A DNA stretch of 64,000 nt, from NCBI GenBank assembly GCA_017527205.1, contig JAFXQK010000014.1, positions 1 to 64,000 of the forward strand, in the 5' to 3' direction. This document shows, piece after piece, positions 46,198 to 54,209 of this stretch; positions within the stretch are counted from its first letter, which is position 1, and the number at the start of each line of letters is the position of its first letter. The notes under the pieces were generated by a model that worked only from the letters and a program-made list of their open reading frames with translations, did not search any database and was not told where the DNA came from. The position numbers and the translations under genes are program-made. This stretch comes from Lachnospiraceae bacterium. GTDB lineage: Bacteria > Bacillota > Clostridia > Lachnospirales > Lachnospiraceae.

Positions 46198-47883
46198 TTA
46201 CTCGAAGATCCAGTCGATAATTTCGTAGCCTTCGCCGCTGAAGGTGAAGAAGACGTCCTGGAGGCCGGTGATGGGTGCATCAAGCTTGGCCTCGAAGGTA
46301 GTGGTTTCCGCGGAATCAGCCTTGACGGGCAGGTAGCCTGCAACTTCACCGTTCGGGAATTTGGTGGTAACGCGGATGACGCCGTCCTTGCCGTTCGTCT
46401 TAACGGTTGCCTTGATGGTGGTAGCGCCCTTGTCACCGAAATCCACGCCCTGGAGCTTTACGAAATCGCCGGTGTCGATGGCGGTAAGGAGCAGGTTACC
46501 GCAGCCGTATTTCTTGCTGACTTCATCAGCGGGAGCGGTGTCCACGCCGCCCATGACCGCAAAGGTTGCGCCGTTAATGGTCTCATACGGGTTCAGCGTG
46601 CCAACCTGCTTGCGGTCTGCCTTCGTCATCTTAATGTTGCCGATGGTGCCGTCCTCGTTGAAGTTAAACTCGTCAATGCTGGTGGAACGATAGCCCTTAA
46701 CGATCTCCTGTGCGGTCTCCAAGATGCGGGTGTGGTAGGTAATGTACCACTGATCCTTGAACTTGAAGATGGCATGATGGTTGTTGCCGCCAACGCCAAA
46801 GTAAAAACCGGGGTTCTTTAAAATTCTCTCAGAGAAGGTGAAGGGTCCCAAGGGACTCTTGCTCGTCATGACGCAGATTTCGCCGTTCTCCATGCCATAT
46901 TCAGCAGTGCCTTCCTTGTCCACGCTAAAGTTAGAGCAGTAGGTGTAATAATAGGTGTCGCCATATTTATGAATGCCGGAATCCTCGAACAGGTATGGTG
47001 CATCGATGGTCGAAGGCACGCCCACGAGGCTCATCATGTCGTCGCCGAGCTGTGCGCATCTCGCCGTCATGGGATGGGATGCCATTCCCTTTGGAACGCC
47101 GCCGCCGAAATAGATATAGGCCTTGCCGTCATCGTCCACCAAAACCGCAGGGTCAAAGAGCCATTCTACGTTGCCACAGTTCTCCATGTCTCTGCGGATC
47201 AGGCCATGTCCCAGCTCGTCCACAAAGGGGCCGACAGGGCTGTCAGAGGTTACCACGCCGATGCCGCCGCCATTGTCTGCAAAGTACAGGAAGAACTTCG
47301 GCTTACCGTCAATCTCCTTCCAGGCTGCCGCGGGAGCCCAGGAATTGTGCGCCCACTTGGTTGCGCCGCCTGCGCCTGCAATCGTAATCTCACCGTGATC
47401 CGTAAAGTTGATCATGTCCTTCGTGGAAACCACGTAAAGGCTGCGGATCTTGCCGTAAGTATTCTCCTTGATGGCGCCGGAAGCATCATACTCATAAGCA
47501 TCCGCCGTCATGTAAAAGTAAACCGTATCGTCATAAACCAGCGCAAAGGGATCCGCACCGTAGTGCTGCTCAATGATGGGGTTGTTGTTCATCACTCCCT
47601 TATAGCTCTTTGCGATCGTCACGCCCTTAAAAATTTCCGCATAATCCATACTGTCATCCTCCTGATTTTGATTGTTTTCGTTGCCCTGTCCGGCCTCGCC
47701 CGCGCCGCCATTTTCTTCGCCGGAATTGCCACTTTCCTGCACGGAGCTTGTCGTTTCCGCGCCAGACGTCGTTCCGTCACCGGCCCTTGTTCCGTCGCCA
47801 GAAGCTCCGTTGCATCCCGCTGCCGTAAGTAACAACGCCGCGCTTAGGCCTAAAAGCAACCTTTTCCATTCCTGATGTTTCAT
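46198..47883 (-). CDS. GH43 lipoprotein with C-terminal CBM6-like domain
   Basis: A 561-residue surface enzyme. The signal peptide ends in TAAGC (Cys24), followed by a ~50-residue Gly/Ser/Glu/Asn-rich linker. The five-bladed GH43 propeller begins near residue 90 with NPIIEQHYGADPFALVYDD (base Asp in ADP), later WLFDPAVLVDDDGKAYIYFGGG and the FEDSGIHKYGDTYYYTYCS blade with the donor Glu. The last ~130 residues resemble a CBM6 sandwich (NLLLTAIDTGDFVKLQGVDFG). Its substrate should be an arabinose- or xylose-containing polysaccharide. It is the only exported enzyme of the three GH43-containing proteins here. Confidence 0.9.
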   Translation of the reverse strand: MKHQEWKRLLLGLSAALLLTAAGCNGASGDGTRAGDGTTSGAETTSSVQESGNSGEENGGAGEAGQGNENNQNQEDDSMDYAEIFKGVTIAKSYKGVMNNNPIIEQHYGADPFALVYDDTVYFYMTADAYEYDASGAIKENTYGKIRSLYVVSTKDMINFTDHGEITIAGAGGATKWAHNSWAPAAAWKEIDGKPKFFLYFADNGGGIGVVTSDSPVGPFVDELGHGLIRRDMENCGNVEWLFDPAVLVDDDGKAYIYFGGGVPKGMASHPMTARCAQLGDDMMSLVGVPSTIDAPYLFEDSGIHKYGDTYYYTYCSNFSVDKEGTAEYGMENGEICVMTSKSPLGPFTFSERILKNPGFYFGVGGNNHHAIFKFKDQWYITYHTRILETAQEIVKGYRSTSIDEFNFNEDGTIGNIKMTKADRKQVGTLNPYETINGATFAVMGGVDTAPADEVSKKYGCGNLLLTAIDTGDFVKLQGVDFGDKGATTIKATVKTNGKDGVIRVTTKFPNGEVAGYLPVKADSAETTTFEAKLDAPITGLQDVFFTFSGEGYEIIDWIFE

Positions 47884-48062
47884 GTTCCCACACTTCCCGT
47901 TCTATTGATCATGCCACCCCCCAAGGCACCATTTCTCAGGTGTCGCCTTCTATCCCATAAGAAATCTCATGTTTTTAAGGCGATACCTTTTTACTTGAAG
48001 TCTTATTTAATGCTTTTCCCAATGCCTTACTTGATGTTTTTCCCGAAGCCTTAATGGAGATC

Positions 48063-49466
48063 TTACTCTAAGGTGAACTGCAGAAGGCTTGCGTTTCCGC
48101 CGCCCTTGTAGGTCAGGTAGATCGCGCCAACGCCGTCAGGAATGCTGATCTCGCTCCGATAATCCTCCCAGACGTTCGTGTATTCCACCTTAATCTTCGC
48201 CAAAACCTCGCCCTCACGGCTGGTGCGTACCTCAAATTCTCCATTGGCATAGCCGCGAACCGTAAGGGTGATCGCTTTCACGCCCTGGAAATCAAAATAT
48301 TTGAAGCCAGCGGTTGCATTGTTCTTCATGTTTCCAACATAGCCAGGCTCCTCGTCTCCATCGCGGCCGTCCTGCATGATCTTCGGGAAGGCATCCCCGC
48401 CAACATAGGGCATGGGCTTGTCCGTAAAGAGGTTACAAGCCAGATATCCGCCATAGGTTCCCTTTCCGGGAAGCGGTCCGCCGTTCAAGCCGCAGCTCGT
48501 CAGCTCCACCTGAGGGATCCGTCCATCGGGAAGAATTTCGATCTTCTCCGCACATACCTGACGGCTGTACCAGGTGCCATTCGTCTGACGATGATAGAAG
48601 ATATACCACTGTCCATTAATCTCGATAATGCTGCCGTGATTGTTTCCGCCATAAGCCAGAGGAAGCTCAGCAGGCTTGTCCTTCGTGATGCCAATGTCAC
48701 AGTTGCTGACAATGACACCGCCATAGGTGAAGGGTCCTCTCGGATCATCCGCCGTCGCATAGCAAAGCTCATGCATGGGGGTGGAGGAATAGATGAAATA
48801 ATATTTGTCGCCAACCTTACGGATGGAGGATGCCTCAAAGAATGCATGTCCCTCGAAGCCCGTTCCCTCCTGGTATTCCACGCCGGGAACCACGGTCTTC
48901 GGCTCCTCAATGATGGTCAGCATGTCCTCAGCAAGCACCTGCAGCCTGGAACCGGTTCTGGACTTGTCGCCGCGGCCGCAAAAGCCTGTGTAAAGATAGG
49001 TTTTGCCATCCTCCGTGATCACGCCGGGATCAAACTGAGGCTCATCTCCCGCGCGCTCGCCCAGCTTTGTACCGTCAGCATAATGCACATAGCCGTAAAA
49101 CTCAAACTTTCCTGCGGGACTGTCACAAACTGCCACGGAGATGATGGGTACCTTGTCCAATGCATAGTATAGATAATATCTGCCGTCGGGACCGACCGTC
49201 ATGTCGGGCGCATACAGGCACATCTTGCCCTCCCTGTTCAGGGGATCCTGCGTCTTTTCATAGATCACGCCCTCATATCTCCAGTTACCAAGATCGTCCA
49301 CTGGAGCCGACCAGGTCACGTAATCCCCAAGGCAAAATACGTGCCCGTTGTACTTATCATGAGAGCCATAAACATACACCCTGCCGTCAAATACATAGGG
49401 CTCCCCGTCAGGAATATACTCCCAGGACGGCAGATAGGGATTCAATCCTAATTTCTTCATTGCCAT
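48063..49466 (-). CDS. GH43 glycosidase with CBM6-like domain (cytoplasmic)
   Basis: A 467-residue GH43 enzyme without signal peptide. It opens LGLNPYLPSWEYIPDGEPYVFDGRVYVYGSHD, shows PQFDPGVITEDGKTYLYTGF and the FFEASSIRKVGDKYYFIYSS blade with the likely donor Glu, and ends in a ~100-residue CBM6-like sandwich (YFDFQGVKAITLTVRGYANG). It probably trims imported arabino- or xylo-oligosaccharides after the lipoprotein GH43 has acted outside. It is the first gene of the minus-strand GH43/GH39 series; the AraC regulator diverges from it across a 411-bp gap. A hairpin with GGTGTCGCCTT arms sits in the 179-bp gap to the next gene. Confidence 0.9.
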   Translation of the reverse strand: MAMKKLGLNPYLPSWEYIPDGEPYVFDGRVYVYGSHDKYNGHVFCLGDYVTWSAPVDDLGNWRYEGVIYEKTQDPLNREGKMCLYAPDMTVGPDGRYYLYYALDKVPIISVAVCDSPAGKFEFYGYVHYADGTKLGERAGDEPQFDPGVITEDGKTYLYTGFCGRGDKSRTGSRLQVLAEDMLTIIEEPKTVVPGVEYQEGTGFEGHAFFEASSIRKVGDKYYFIYSSTPMHELCYATADDPRGPFTYGGVIVSNCDIGITKDKPAELPLAYGGNNHGSIIEINGQWYIFYHRQTNGTWYSRQVCAEKIEILPDGRIPQVELTSCGLNGGPLPGKGTYGGYLACNLFTDKPMPYVGGDAFPKIMQDGRDGDEEPGYVGNMKNNATAGFKYFDFQGVKAITLTVRGYANGEFEVRTSREGEVLAKIKVEYTNVWEDYRSEISIPDGVGAIYLTYKGGGNASLLQFTLE

Positions 49467-49752
49467 TTCCTCCTGTCTCTTTATCTAAAATGATACGATT
49501 TCACAGACTATCTCATTCTAATTCTTAGTGTACCTTCTTGACGCCCTCTTTCCAATGATTTATACTTTTAAAAAATTGATATATTCTCATATTGTAAGAT
49601 ATCCACCTTTCTAGCTGGAATTCCTGGTGCACTTTATTTTTTATGCATTTGGGTGAACTCTATATCATTACTGACTAGAAAACACATTATCTCATTTTCA
49701 AGATTATCGATGCAATGACGTAAAGTCAAAAACCATTTTGAGGCTTTTTTCG

Positions 49753-49814
49753 TGGCATGATGCCATGATGTAAAGAAGCATCTCCTGCCTTTTACTGTGG
49801 CATGATGTCATGAA
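49753..49814. promoter_or_regulatory. Repeated operator-like sites between AraC regulator and GH43 gene
   Basis: TGGCATGATG(C/T)CATGA occurs at 49753 and 49798, 45 bp apart (about four helical turns). The first copy has perfect TGGCAT/ATGCCA arms around one base. They lie 65-125 bp before the AraC start in the divergent intergenic region, as expected for AraC-type activator sites. The remainder of 49467-49752 has no gene. Confidence 0.5.
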
Positions 49815-49877
49815 ACAGAAATTGTTACAATGTAGAACATAAATGAAAAATCACTGAATTTTCTTAAGGAGAAAGAC

Positions 49878-50792
49878 ATGTTAGAAATTGAATTTATCGG
49901 ATATGACGGCACCCATCCCTCCGGCTTTATCTATGGTCTGCCGAACGCCCATAATTCCTATCTATTGCTGTTGACCTCGACCCCCGTGGAAATCTACCTG
50001 ACGGCTGGCGACGAGGTGCTCGGCAGGGAAGCCCATGCCCCCATGTCCATGGAGGAGCGCCTTGGCGCGTCCTTCCACCGCTATCCCGCTGGGACGGTGA
50101 TCCTGTATACGCCTGGGTCCCATGTGCTTTATCGTGCCTGCGAGGAGTCCTATGTCAACGACTGGATCCGCTTTTGCTGCGACGAGCCCTTTGCAGAACA
50201 GCTCCCATTAAAAAATCAGCCCTTCCAGGTCATTGACGCACAGTACTGTCACGATCTGTTCAAGCTGATGACTTGGGAATCCACTTTGGGAAATTCGGAG
50301 AGCCGCGAGGTGCTCTCCCATCTGTTAAAGGCTCTCTTTTTTAAGCTGGCGGAAAGCTGTTCCCGCCCCGCAAGCAACCCGCACACGCAGGAAATGTATG
50401 ATCTCCACAGGCGCATCTACAACCATCCTGAGCTTCCTTGGAGCGTTGATGCCATGGCCCGCGAGCTCCACCTGAGCAGCGGCTATCTTCAGGCCCTCTA
50501 TAAAACCATGTTCGGGTCCTCTTGCATGGAGGACGTCATCCTGCAGCGCCTAAAAAATGCGCAGGATCAGTTGGTTTCCACCTCGAAATCCGTCCGCGAA
50601 ATTGCGGAGGATTGCGGCTACAACAACGTGGAGCATTTCTGTCGTCAATTCCGCAAGTTCCTCGGCTCATCTCCCAGCCGCTACCGCAGGGAGCACGCCG
50701 AGCACCTAAACATGCCAAAAGAAAACGGCTCCACCCACCACACCCTTGGCGGCAGCGAAGCCGAAAGCGGAGCTATCCTATTTCCCTTCTAA
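49878..50792 (+). CDS. AraC-family transcriptional regulator
   Basis: A 304-residue regulator with an N-terminal cupin-type sugar-sensing domain (~1-165) and a C-terminal AraC DNA-binding domain (~180-280): WSVDAMARELHLSSGYLQALYK is the first HTH, REIAEDCGYNNVEHFCRQFRK the second, followed by SSPSRYR. AAGGAG precedes the ATG. It diverges from the GH43/GH39 genes, so it is the likely activator of that glycan-utilisation series. The last ~25 residues beyond the HTH are polar and atypical. Confidence 0.9.
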   Translation: MLEIEFIGYDGTHPSGFIYGLPNAHNSYLLLLTSTPVEIYLTAGDEVLGREAHAPMSMEERLGASFHRYPAGTVILYTPGSHVLYRACEESYVNDWIRFCCDEPFAEQLPLKNQPFQVIDAQYCHDLFKLMTWESTLGNSESREVLSHLLKALFFKLAESCSRPASNPHTQEMYDLHRRIYNHPELPWSVDAMARELHLSSGYLQALYKTMFGSSCMEDVILQRLKNAQDQLVSTSKSVREIAEDCGYNNVEHFCRQFRKFLGSSPSRYRREHAEHLNMPKENGSTHHTLGGSEAESGAILFPF

Positions 50793-50826
50793 GCTAGCGA
50801 AGCGCAAACATTTGTTCGATTTCTCC

Positions 50827-50855
50827 TTGCCATATCAGCTTTGACATGATATAAT
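50827..50855 (+). promoter_or_regulatory. Promoter of the small toxin-like gene
   Basis: TTGCCA (50827-50832) and TATAAT (50850-50855) with 17-bp spacing. Transcription would begin near 50862 and give a ~105-nt leader that contains CGGTTCGCC (50884-50892), complementary to GGCGAACCG near the RNA 3' end. Confidence 0.8.
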
Positions 50856-50968
50856 ATTTTTAGCGTAATCACAAACGGGAAAGCGGTTCGCCTTTTGTTA
50901 CATAATAACCACTGATCTGGATTTTCGAAGGGAGGTGGGAAATCTAATGAAAGGGTACGAGAGTACAT

Positions 50969-51061
50969 ATGACTGTTCTTACGGTCATTTCGATTATCGT
51001 TACGGGTATCGATATTTTGATCACCCTGTATGCGATTCATCGAAGCAACGACAAGAAATAA
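50969..51061 (+). CDS. Small hydrophobic peptide, candidate type I toxin
   Basis: A 30-residue peptide (MTVLTVISIIVTGIDILITL, then a Tyr/Arg/Asn/Asp/Lys-Lys tail): one transmembrane helix and a charged C-terminus, the classic shape of type I membrane toxins (TxpA, Fst, Hol_Tox). A strong GGGAGGTGGGA site precedes another ATG at 50947, which opens a 50-codon frame in a different phase (50947-51099); the peptide ATG has only a weak site of its own, so coupling or leader translation may be needed. It overlaps convergently with an antisense RNA. The toxin role is inferred from architecture. Confidence 0.6.
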   Translation: MTVLTVISIIVTGIDILITLYAIHRSNDKK

Positions 51062-51067
51062 GGACAA

Positions 51068-51111
51068 TCAAAAAAGCAGCCGCCACTAGCCAAGGTTGAC
51101 TGCTCTTTTGA
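51068..51111. terminator. Bidirectional terminator at the end of the toxin/antitoxin RNAs
   Basis: TCAAAAAAGCAG (51068-51079) pairs with CTGCTCTTTTGA (51100-51111); TTTT follows on the plus strand and a T-rich stretch arises from the A-run on the minus strand. It can end both the toxin mRNA and the antisense RNA. Confidence 0.75.
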
Positions 51112-51150
51112 TTTTATAACTCATTGGCGAACCGTTTTCTTGGTTACGCC

Positions 51151-51179
51151 GAGCGTCTGTTACCAGCAGACGCTCTTTT
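51151..51179 (+). terminator. Second hairpin terminator of the toxin transcript
   Basis: GAGCGTCTG (51151-51159), TTACCAG loop, CAGACGCTC (51167-51175), then TTTTC. On the other strand the same stem forms the 5' hairpin of the antisense RNA. Confidence 0.85.
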
Positions 51180-51186
51180 CATAATC

Positions 51187-51215
51187 AATATACCACATAC
51201 CCCAAGGAGCGTCAA
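51187..51215 (-). promoter_or_regulatory. Promoter of the antisense RNA
   Basis: On the minus strand TTGACG (51210-51215) and TATATT (51187-51192), 17-bp spacing. The -35 overlaps the stop codon of the gene at 51212-52138. Confidence 0.8.
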
Positions 51216-52138
51216 CTGAAAAGTCCGAAGATTCTGGCATAGCCGTAGGTCAGGGGGCGGTCGAGGGCTCGGTTGCCGCGGGTGCGTTCCAAGGCATCCA
51301 TCCGATTCGGACAATCCTTGCGACCACAGCCCATGCAGATGCCCTCGCAGGCAACTGCTTTGTCCTTTGTCAGCTCTGCGTAGAAGGCGACGCTCTTCTT
51401 AGGCAGCATGCAATAGCCCTCCGTGCAGGTGACGGGCAGTCCGCTCCTTTCCAGCATGTCAGGAAGCGTTGCAAGCTCCAGAGAAATCCTGTCAACCGTC
51501 TCCGTATGGCTTCTTGCAAGCTTATTGTTCTCGCCTTCCTGCTCCCCGACCATATCGTCCTGATCTGCTTTACGAATTGTCACATATTCCCCCATGCCTA
51601 GGAAATAGTATCTTTTCACGACAAAATCCGTATGTTCCTTCACCCAGGCATTCAACGCCGAGTATGCCAACAGCAGGATTTCACTCCCCAGAACCTCAAC
51701 CATAAATGCTTCCGTGAGCTTCCCCTCTGCGAGCATCTTCTCCTGCAGCTGATCCACACCTGCTCCCAGCGTCATGACAACCGCCTGTACGCCAGCCTCC
51801 CCTGTGCCAACCGTCTTTACACTCAAATCAGTATTTCCATCGGCATTCGCCATAACGCTCCAATCAGTATTTTCAGCGCCAACCTCTTTCTCGTCACAAC
51901 TCGCTTTCCCAGCACCAAGCTCTTTAGCGCCTATCGCCTTCTCTCTCCCGTCAGGCTCCCTGTCGCCTATCGCCCTCGCGCTCCAGCAAGCCTCCCCCTC
52001 CATGCATTGAAGGACCTGCTCCAGCACGGACCACAAAAGCTCCCTGTCCTCCGGCGCATAATGCGCCTTTTCCAGCACCGTCTCCAGAAACCCTGTCTTC
52101 CTACACTCTTCCGTTATTTTCTGAAATAAACCGTCCAT
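51212..52138 (-). CDS. MetH-activation-domain-like protein with low-complexity insertion
   Basis: A 308-residue protein. Parts resemble the vitamin B12-dependent methionine synthase activation family: VVMTLGAGVDQLQEKMLAEG, AFMVEVLGSEILLLAYSALN, and near the end LPVTCTEGYCMLPKKSVAF with a cysteine cluster (CEGICMGCGRKDCPNR) that could bind metal. Residues ~55-130 are an odd Gly/Ala/Glu/Asp-rich semi-repetitive insert. The start at 52138 has GGAGG 5 nt upstream; an earlier in-frame ATG would overlap the regulator gene by over 100 bp. It lies 19 bp after the regulator gene. Moderate confidence in family, low in function. Confidence 0.5.
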   Translation of the reverse strand: MDGLFQKITEECRKTGFLETVLEKAHYAPEDRELLWSVLEQVLQCMEGEACWSARAIGDREPDGREKAIGAKELGAGKASCDEKEVGAENTDWSVMANADGNTDLSVKTVGTGEAGVQAVVMTLGAGVDQLQEKMLAEGKLTEAFMVEVLGSEILLLAYSALNAWVKEHTDFVVKRYYFLGMGEYVTIRKADQDDMVGEQEGENNKLARSHTETVDRISLELATLPDMLERSGLPVTCTEGYCMLPKKSVAFYAELTKDKAVACEGICMGCGRKDCPNRMDALERTRGNRALDRPLTYGYARIFGLFS

Positions 52139-52157
52139 CTCGTCCTCCGTTTGCCTG

Positions 52158-54005
52158 TTACAAATACCGTTCCAATTGTTTTTTTGTTGAAAGCTTATCC
52201 TGCTGGTACTGCCCTCTGATCCCTTCCACATAGACGGCAAACGCGCGGCAGATATCAGGATGCTCAAACAATATGATCAAATATGGTGCTTTTTGCCTCA
52301 TGACGGCAACCCCCTTGTCAGAAATCACGATCTTGATATCCTCAAAGGGCGCTTCCGGAAGGACATGAAAACGATAATTGGCCATCCTGTCTGACAGCGA
52401 AATGATATTTTGAATATGCTCCGCGTATTCCTTCGGCGTATATGTGGCATGAAGTCCTGGCAGATCGATCGGAACCCTTTCCTCAAACAACTCTTCCTCC
52501 CTCGGAAGCGGGGCATATTCGTGAAAGCCTCCCTTGTCAATGATCCCGCTTAACACGGAATTCCGCTGTTCTCTGACGCTAACAATATGCTCTTTTACCT
52601 CTTCGCTCACCTTCATGCGTTCCAGGATCGCGGTGAGCGTTTTTTCTGGCATCGTTGCGAGGGAAAGCGTATTTCCGAGGATGGTGGCAGAAGGAAGCTC
52701 CAAGGAAACCAATGGATCCACGTCCGTTGTTTTATATACATGGGCAAGCTCGCCTGAGCGCCCGAGCAGCTCTTGATAGGCGGCCTCATGCGCCTTGAGC
52801 AGCTGCGGATCCGTATCATAACGGTAAATGCCATGCTCGTCCTCCGCGCCGATCACATTGCTGCCGGAAATGCAGGCATACCCAGGACAGAGAAAAAGCG
52901 TTGTGGAAAACCGCTCGCTGCCCCTGGTTTTACAATAATAGGATTTGACCTTTCCAGAAGGATACAACGGCAGCCAGCTTTTGATGGCATCCGCCATCTC
53001 GGCCAGGTCGCGATTGATGTTGTGAATGATATTGATCTGCGTTCCGCCCGTGATGCAAAGAATCATCAGCGAAGCCCATTTCGCACGGAAGGCAGGATCG
53101 GACACCATCCAGTCCATGCTCTGATCGGAATAAAGAAACAGTTCCTTTTCCTTTCGCTTCACCACATTCCCTAGAAAACGGAGCACCGCTCGGCGAAGGC
53201 CGTTTACTCCGCAGTAGACCTGCACATTTTCCTCCATGGTCTCGTCAGCAGTCGCTCCCCCTGGCAGGAGGGTCTCGTCAACCATCACTCCCTCTGGCAG
53301 GATCGGCGGCATCTTCACGTCTGCCTGAATTGAGCCAATTTGATCTATTACACCTTCAACAAAGGACGTATGATCCGTCCTGTCCGTTTGATACAGCCAT
53401 CGATAAAGAAGGTCGAAGATCATTTCCTTGTCGGTCATAACGTCAGACGCGGCGTCAATCAATTTGCAAAGTGCAGGCAGTGTATCCCGCGCCTCCATTC
53501 TCTCCAGAAGAATCAGACAAAGATCGTTCATCATTTTCTGATTTGCCTTCGGCGAACGAAAGCCACTCCGAAAGCGGCTGATATAGGAAGGATCCAGATT
53601 TAACAGCTTTCCAAGCCGCACATTGGACAGCCCCGCAAGCTCCATGACCGCCCCCAGCCTTTCCCCTAACGCGCGGTAGGGTATTTTCTCCTTCACGAAA
53701 TCGGCCTTCACGGCAGTTTTCTCCCCATCGTACAGCCATAACATCATTTGCTCTTTGATGTCATCCGCGGAATCCCTGTTTTCACAAGAGATCAAATCAC
53801 AAAGCTCGTCAACCCTTCCCTTCTCATCCGCACAAAAATAAAGCGCATTGACCAGCCTTCTCGCCCCTGCCCCTCCGTTTTTCGGCACTCTCGCGCCGCT
53901 CACCATGCGGCTGACATTCGATTTATCGCATCCGCTCATGCGGGCAAGCTCCGCACCCGTTATCTCCAAAAGCTCAAGCATGCCACGTAAACGCTCACCA
54001 AACAT
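52158..54005 (-). CDS. Large regulator with two XRE-like HTH domains
   Basis: A 615-residue protein. Residues 1-50 are an XRE-type HTH (ITGAELARMSGCDKSNVSRM); residues ~110-160 hold a second (LSNVRLGKLLNLDPSYISRF). The remaining ~450 residues (one stretch: ELFLYSDQSMDWMVSDPAFR) have no domain I can name. No membrane helix. It diverges from the two-module cluster on the right; a long dyad sits between their promoters, so it is the likely regulator of those modules and of itself. The downstream MetH-like gene is probably co-transcribed. Confidence 0.75.
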   Translation of the reverse strand: MFGERLRGMLELLEITGAELARMSGCDKSNVSRMVSGARVPKNGGAGARRLVNALYFCADEKGRVDELCDLISCENRDSADDIKEQMMLWLYDGEKTAVKADFVKEKIPYRALGERLGAVMELAGLSNVRLGKLLNLDPSYISRFRSGFRSPKANQKMMNDLCLILLERMEARDTLPALCKLIDAASDVMTDKEMIFDLLYRWLYQTDRTDHTSFVEGVIDQIGSIQADVKMPPILPEGVMVDETLLPGGATADETMEENVQVYCGVNGLRRAVLRFLGNVVKRKEKELFLYSDQSMDWMVSDPAFRAKWASLMILCITGGTQINIIHNINRDLAEMADAIKSWLPLYPSGKVKSYYCKTRGSERFSTTLFLCPGYACISGSNVIGAEDEHGIYRYDTDPQLLKAHEAAYQELLGRSGELAHVYKTTDVDPLVSLELPSATILGNTLSLATMPEKTLTAILERMKVSEEVKEHIVSVREQRNSVLSGIIDKGGFHEYAPLPREEELFEERVPIDLPGLHATYTPKEYAEHIQNIISLSDRMANYRFHVLPEAPFEDIKIVISDKGVAVMRQKAPYLIILFEHPDICRAFAVYVEGIRGQYQQDKLSTKKQLERYL

Positions 54006-54071
54006 TGTTTTACTCCTGCTTTCATTTCCCCTGTATTTTCTGATGCCTTTTGACCTTTTAATCCTGGTATC

Positions 54072-54100
54072 ATTTTACCACGGACAACTGGAATGATCAA
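54072..54100 (-). promoter_or_regulatory. Promoter of the two-HTH regulator
   Basis: On the minus strand TTGATC (54095-54100) and TAAAAT (54072-54077) with a 17-bp spacer, about 65 bp before the regulator start. Confidence 0.65.
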
Positions 54101-54103
54101 CGA

Positions 54104-54141
54104 GTTGCCAGAAATAATGTCAATGACATATTCGTGGCAAC
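54104..54141. promoter_or_regulatory. 38-bp dyad operator between divergent promoters
   Basis: GTTGCCA (54104-54110) mirrors TGGCAAC (54135-54141) and ATGTCA-A-TGACAT (54117-54129) forms the centre, with A/T-rich arms between. It fits exactly between the two -35 boxes (54095-54100 and 54144-54149), an ideal site for one regulator to control both directions. Confidence 0.7.
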
Positions 54142-54143
54142 CG

Positions 54144-54173
54144 TTGAGGAAAAGAGTGAAAATATAGTATAAT
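54144..54173 (+). promoter_or_regulatory. Promoter of the duplicated two-gene modules
   Basis: TTGAGG (54144-54149) and TATAAT (54168-54173) with 18-bp spacing, 37 bp before the first zinc-ribbon gene, which has AAGGAGG. Confidence 0.8.
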
Positions 54174-54209
54174 TTCACTAATAGAATGATTATTCAAGGA
54201 GGATAATGG

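Larger units (their letters stand above)
51068..51180 (-). ncRNA. Candidate antisense antitoxin RNA
   Basis: A minus-strand promoter (51187-51215) predicts a ~113-nt RNA beginning with a 9-bp hairpin (51151-51175) and ending in the shared terminator. It is complementary to the 3' part of the toxin transcript and carries CGGTTCGCC (complement of 51126-51134), identical to a segment of the toxin mRNA leader, so it could displace a 5'-3' interaction in that mRNA. No open frame of note. Confidence 0.6.
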
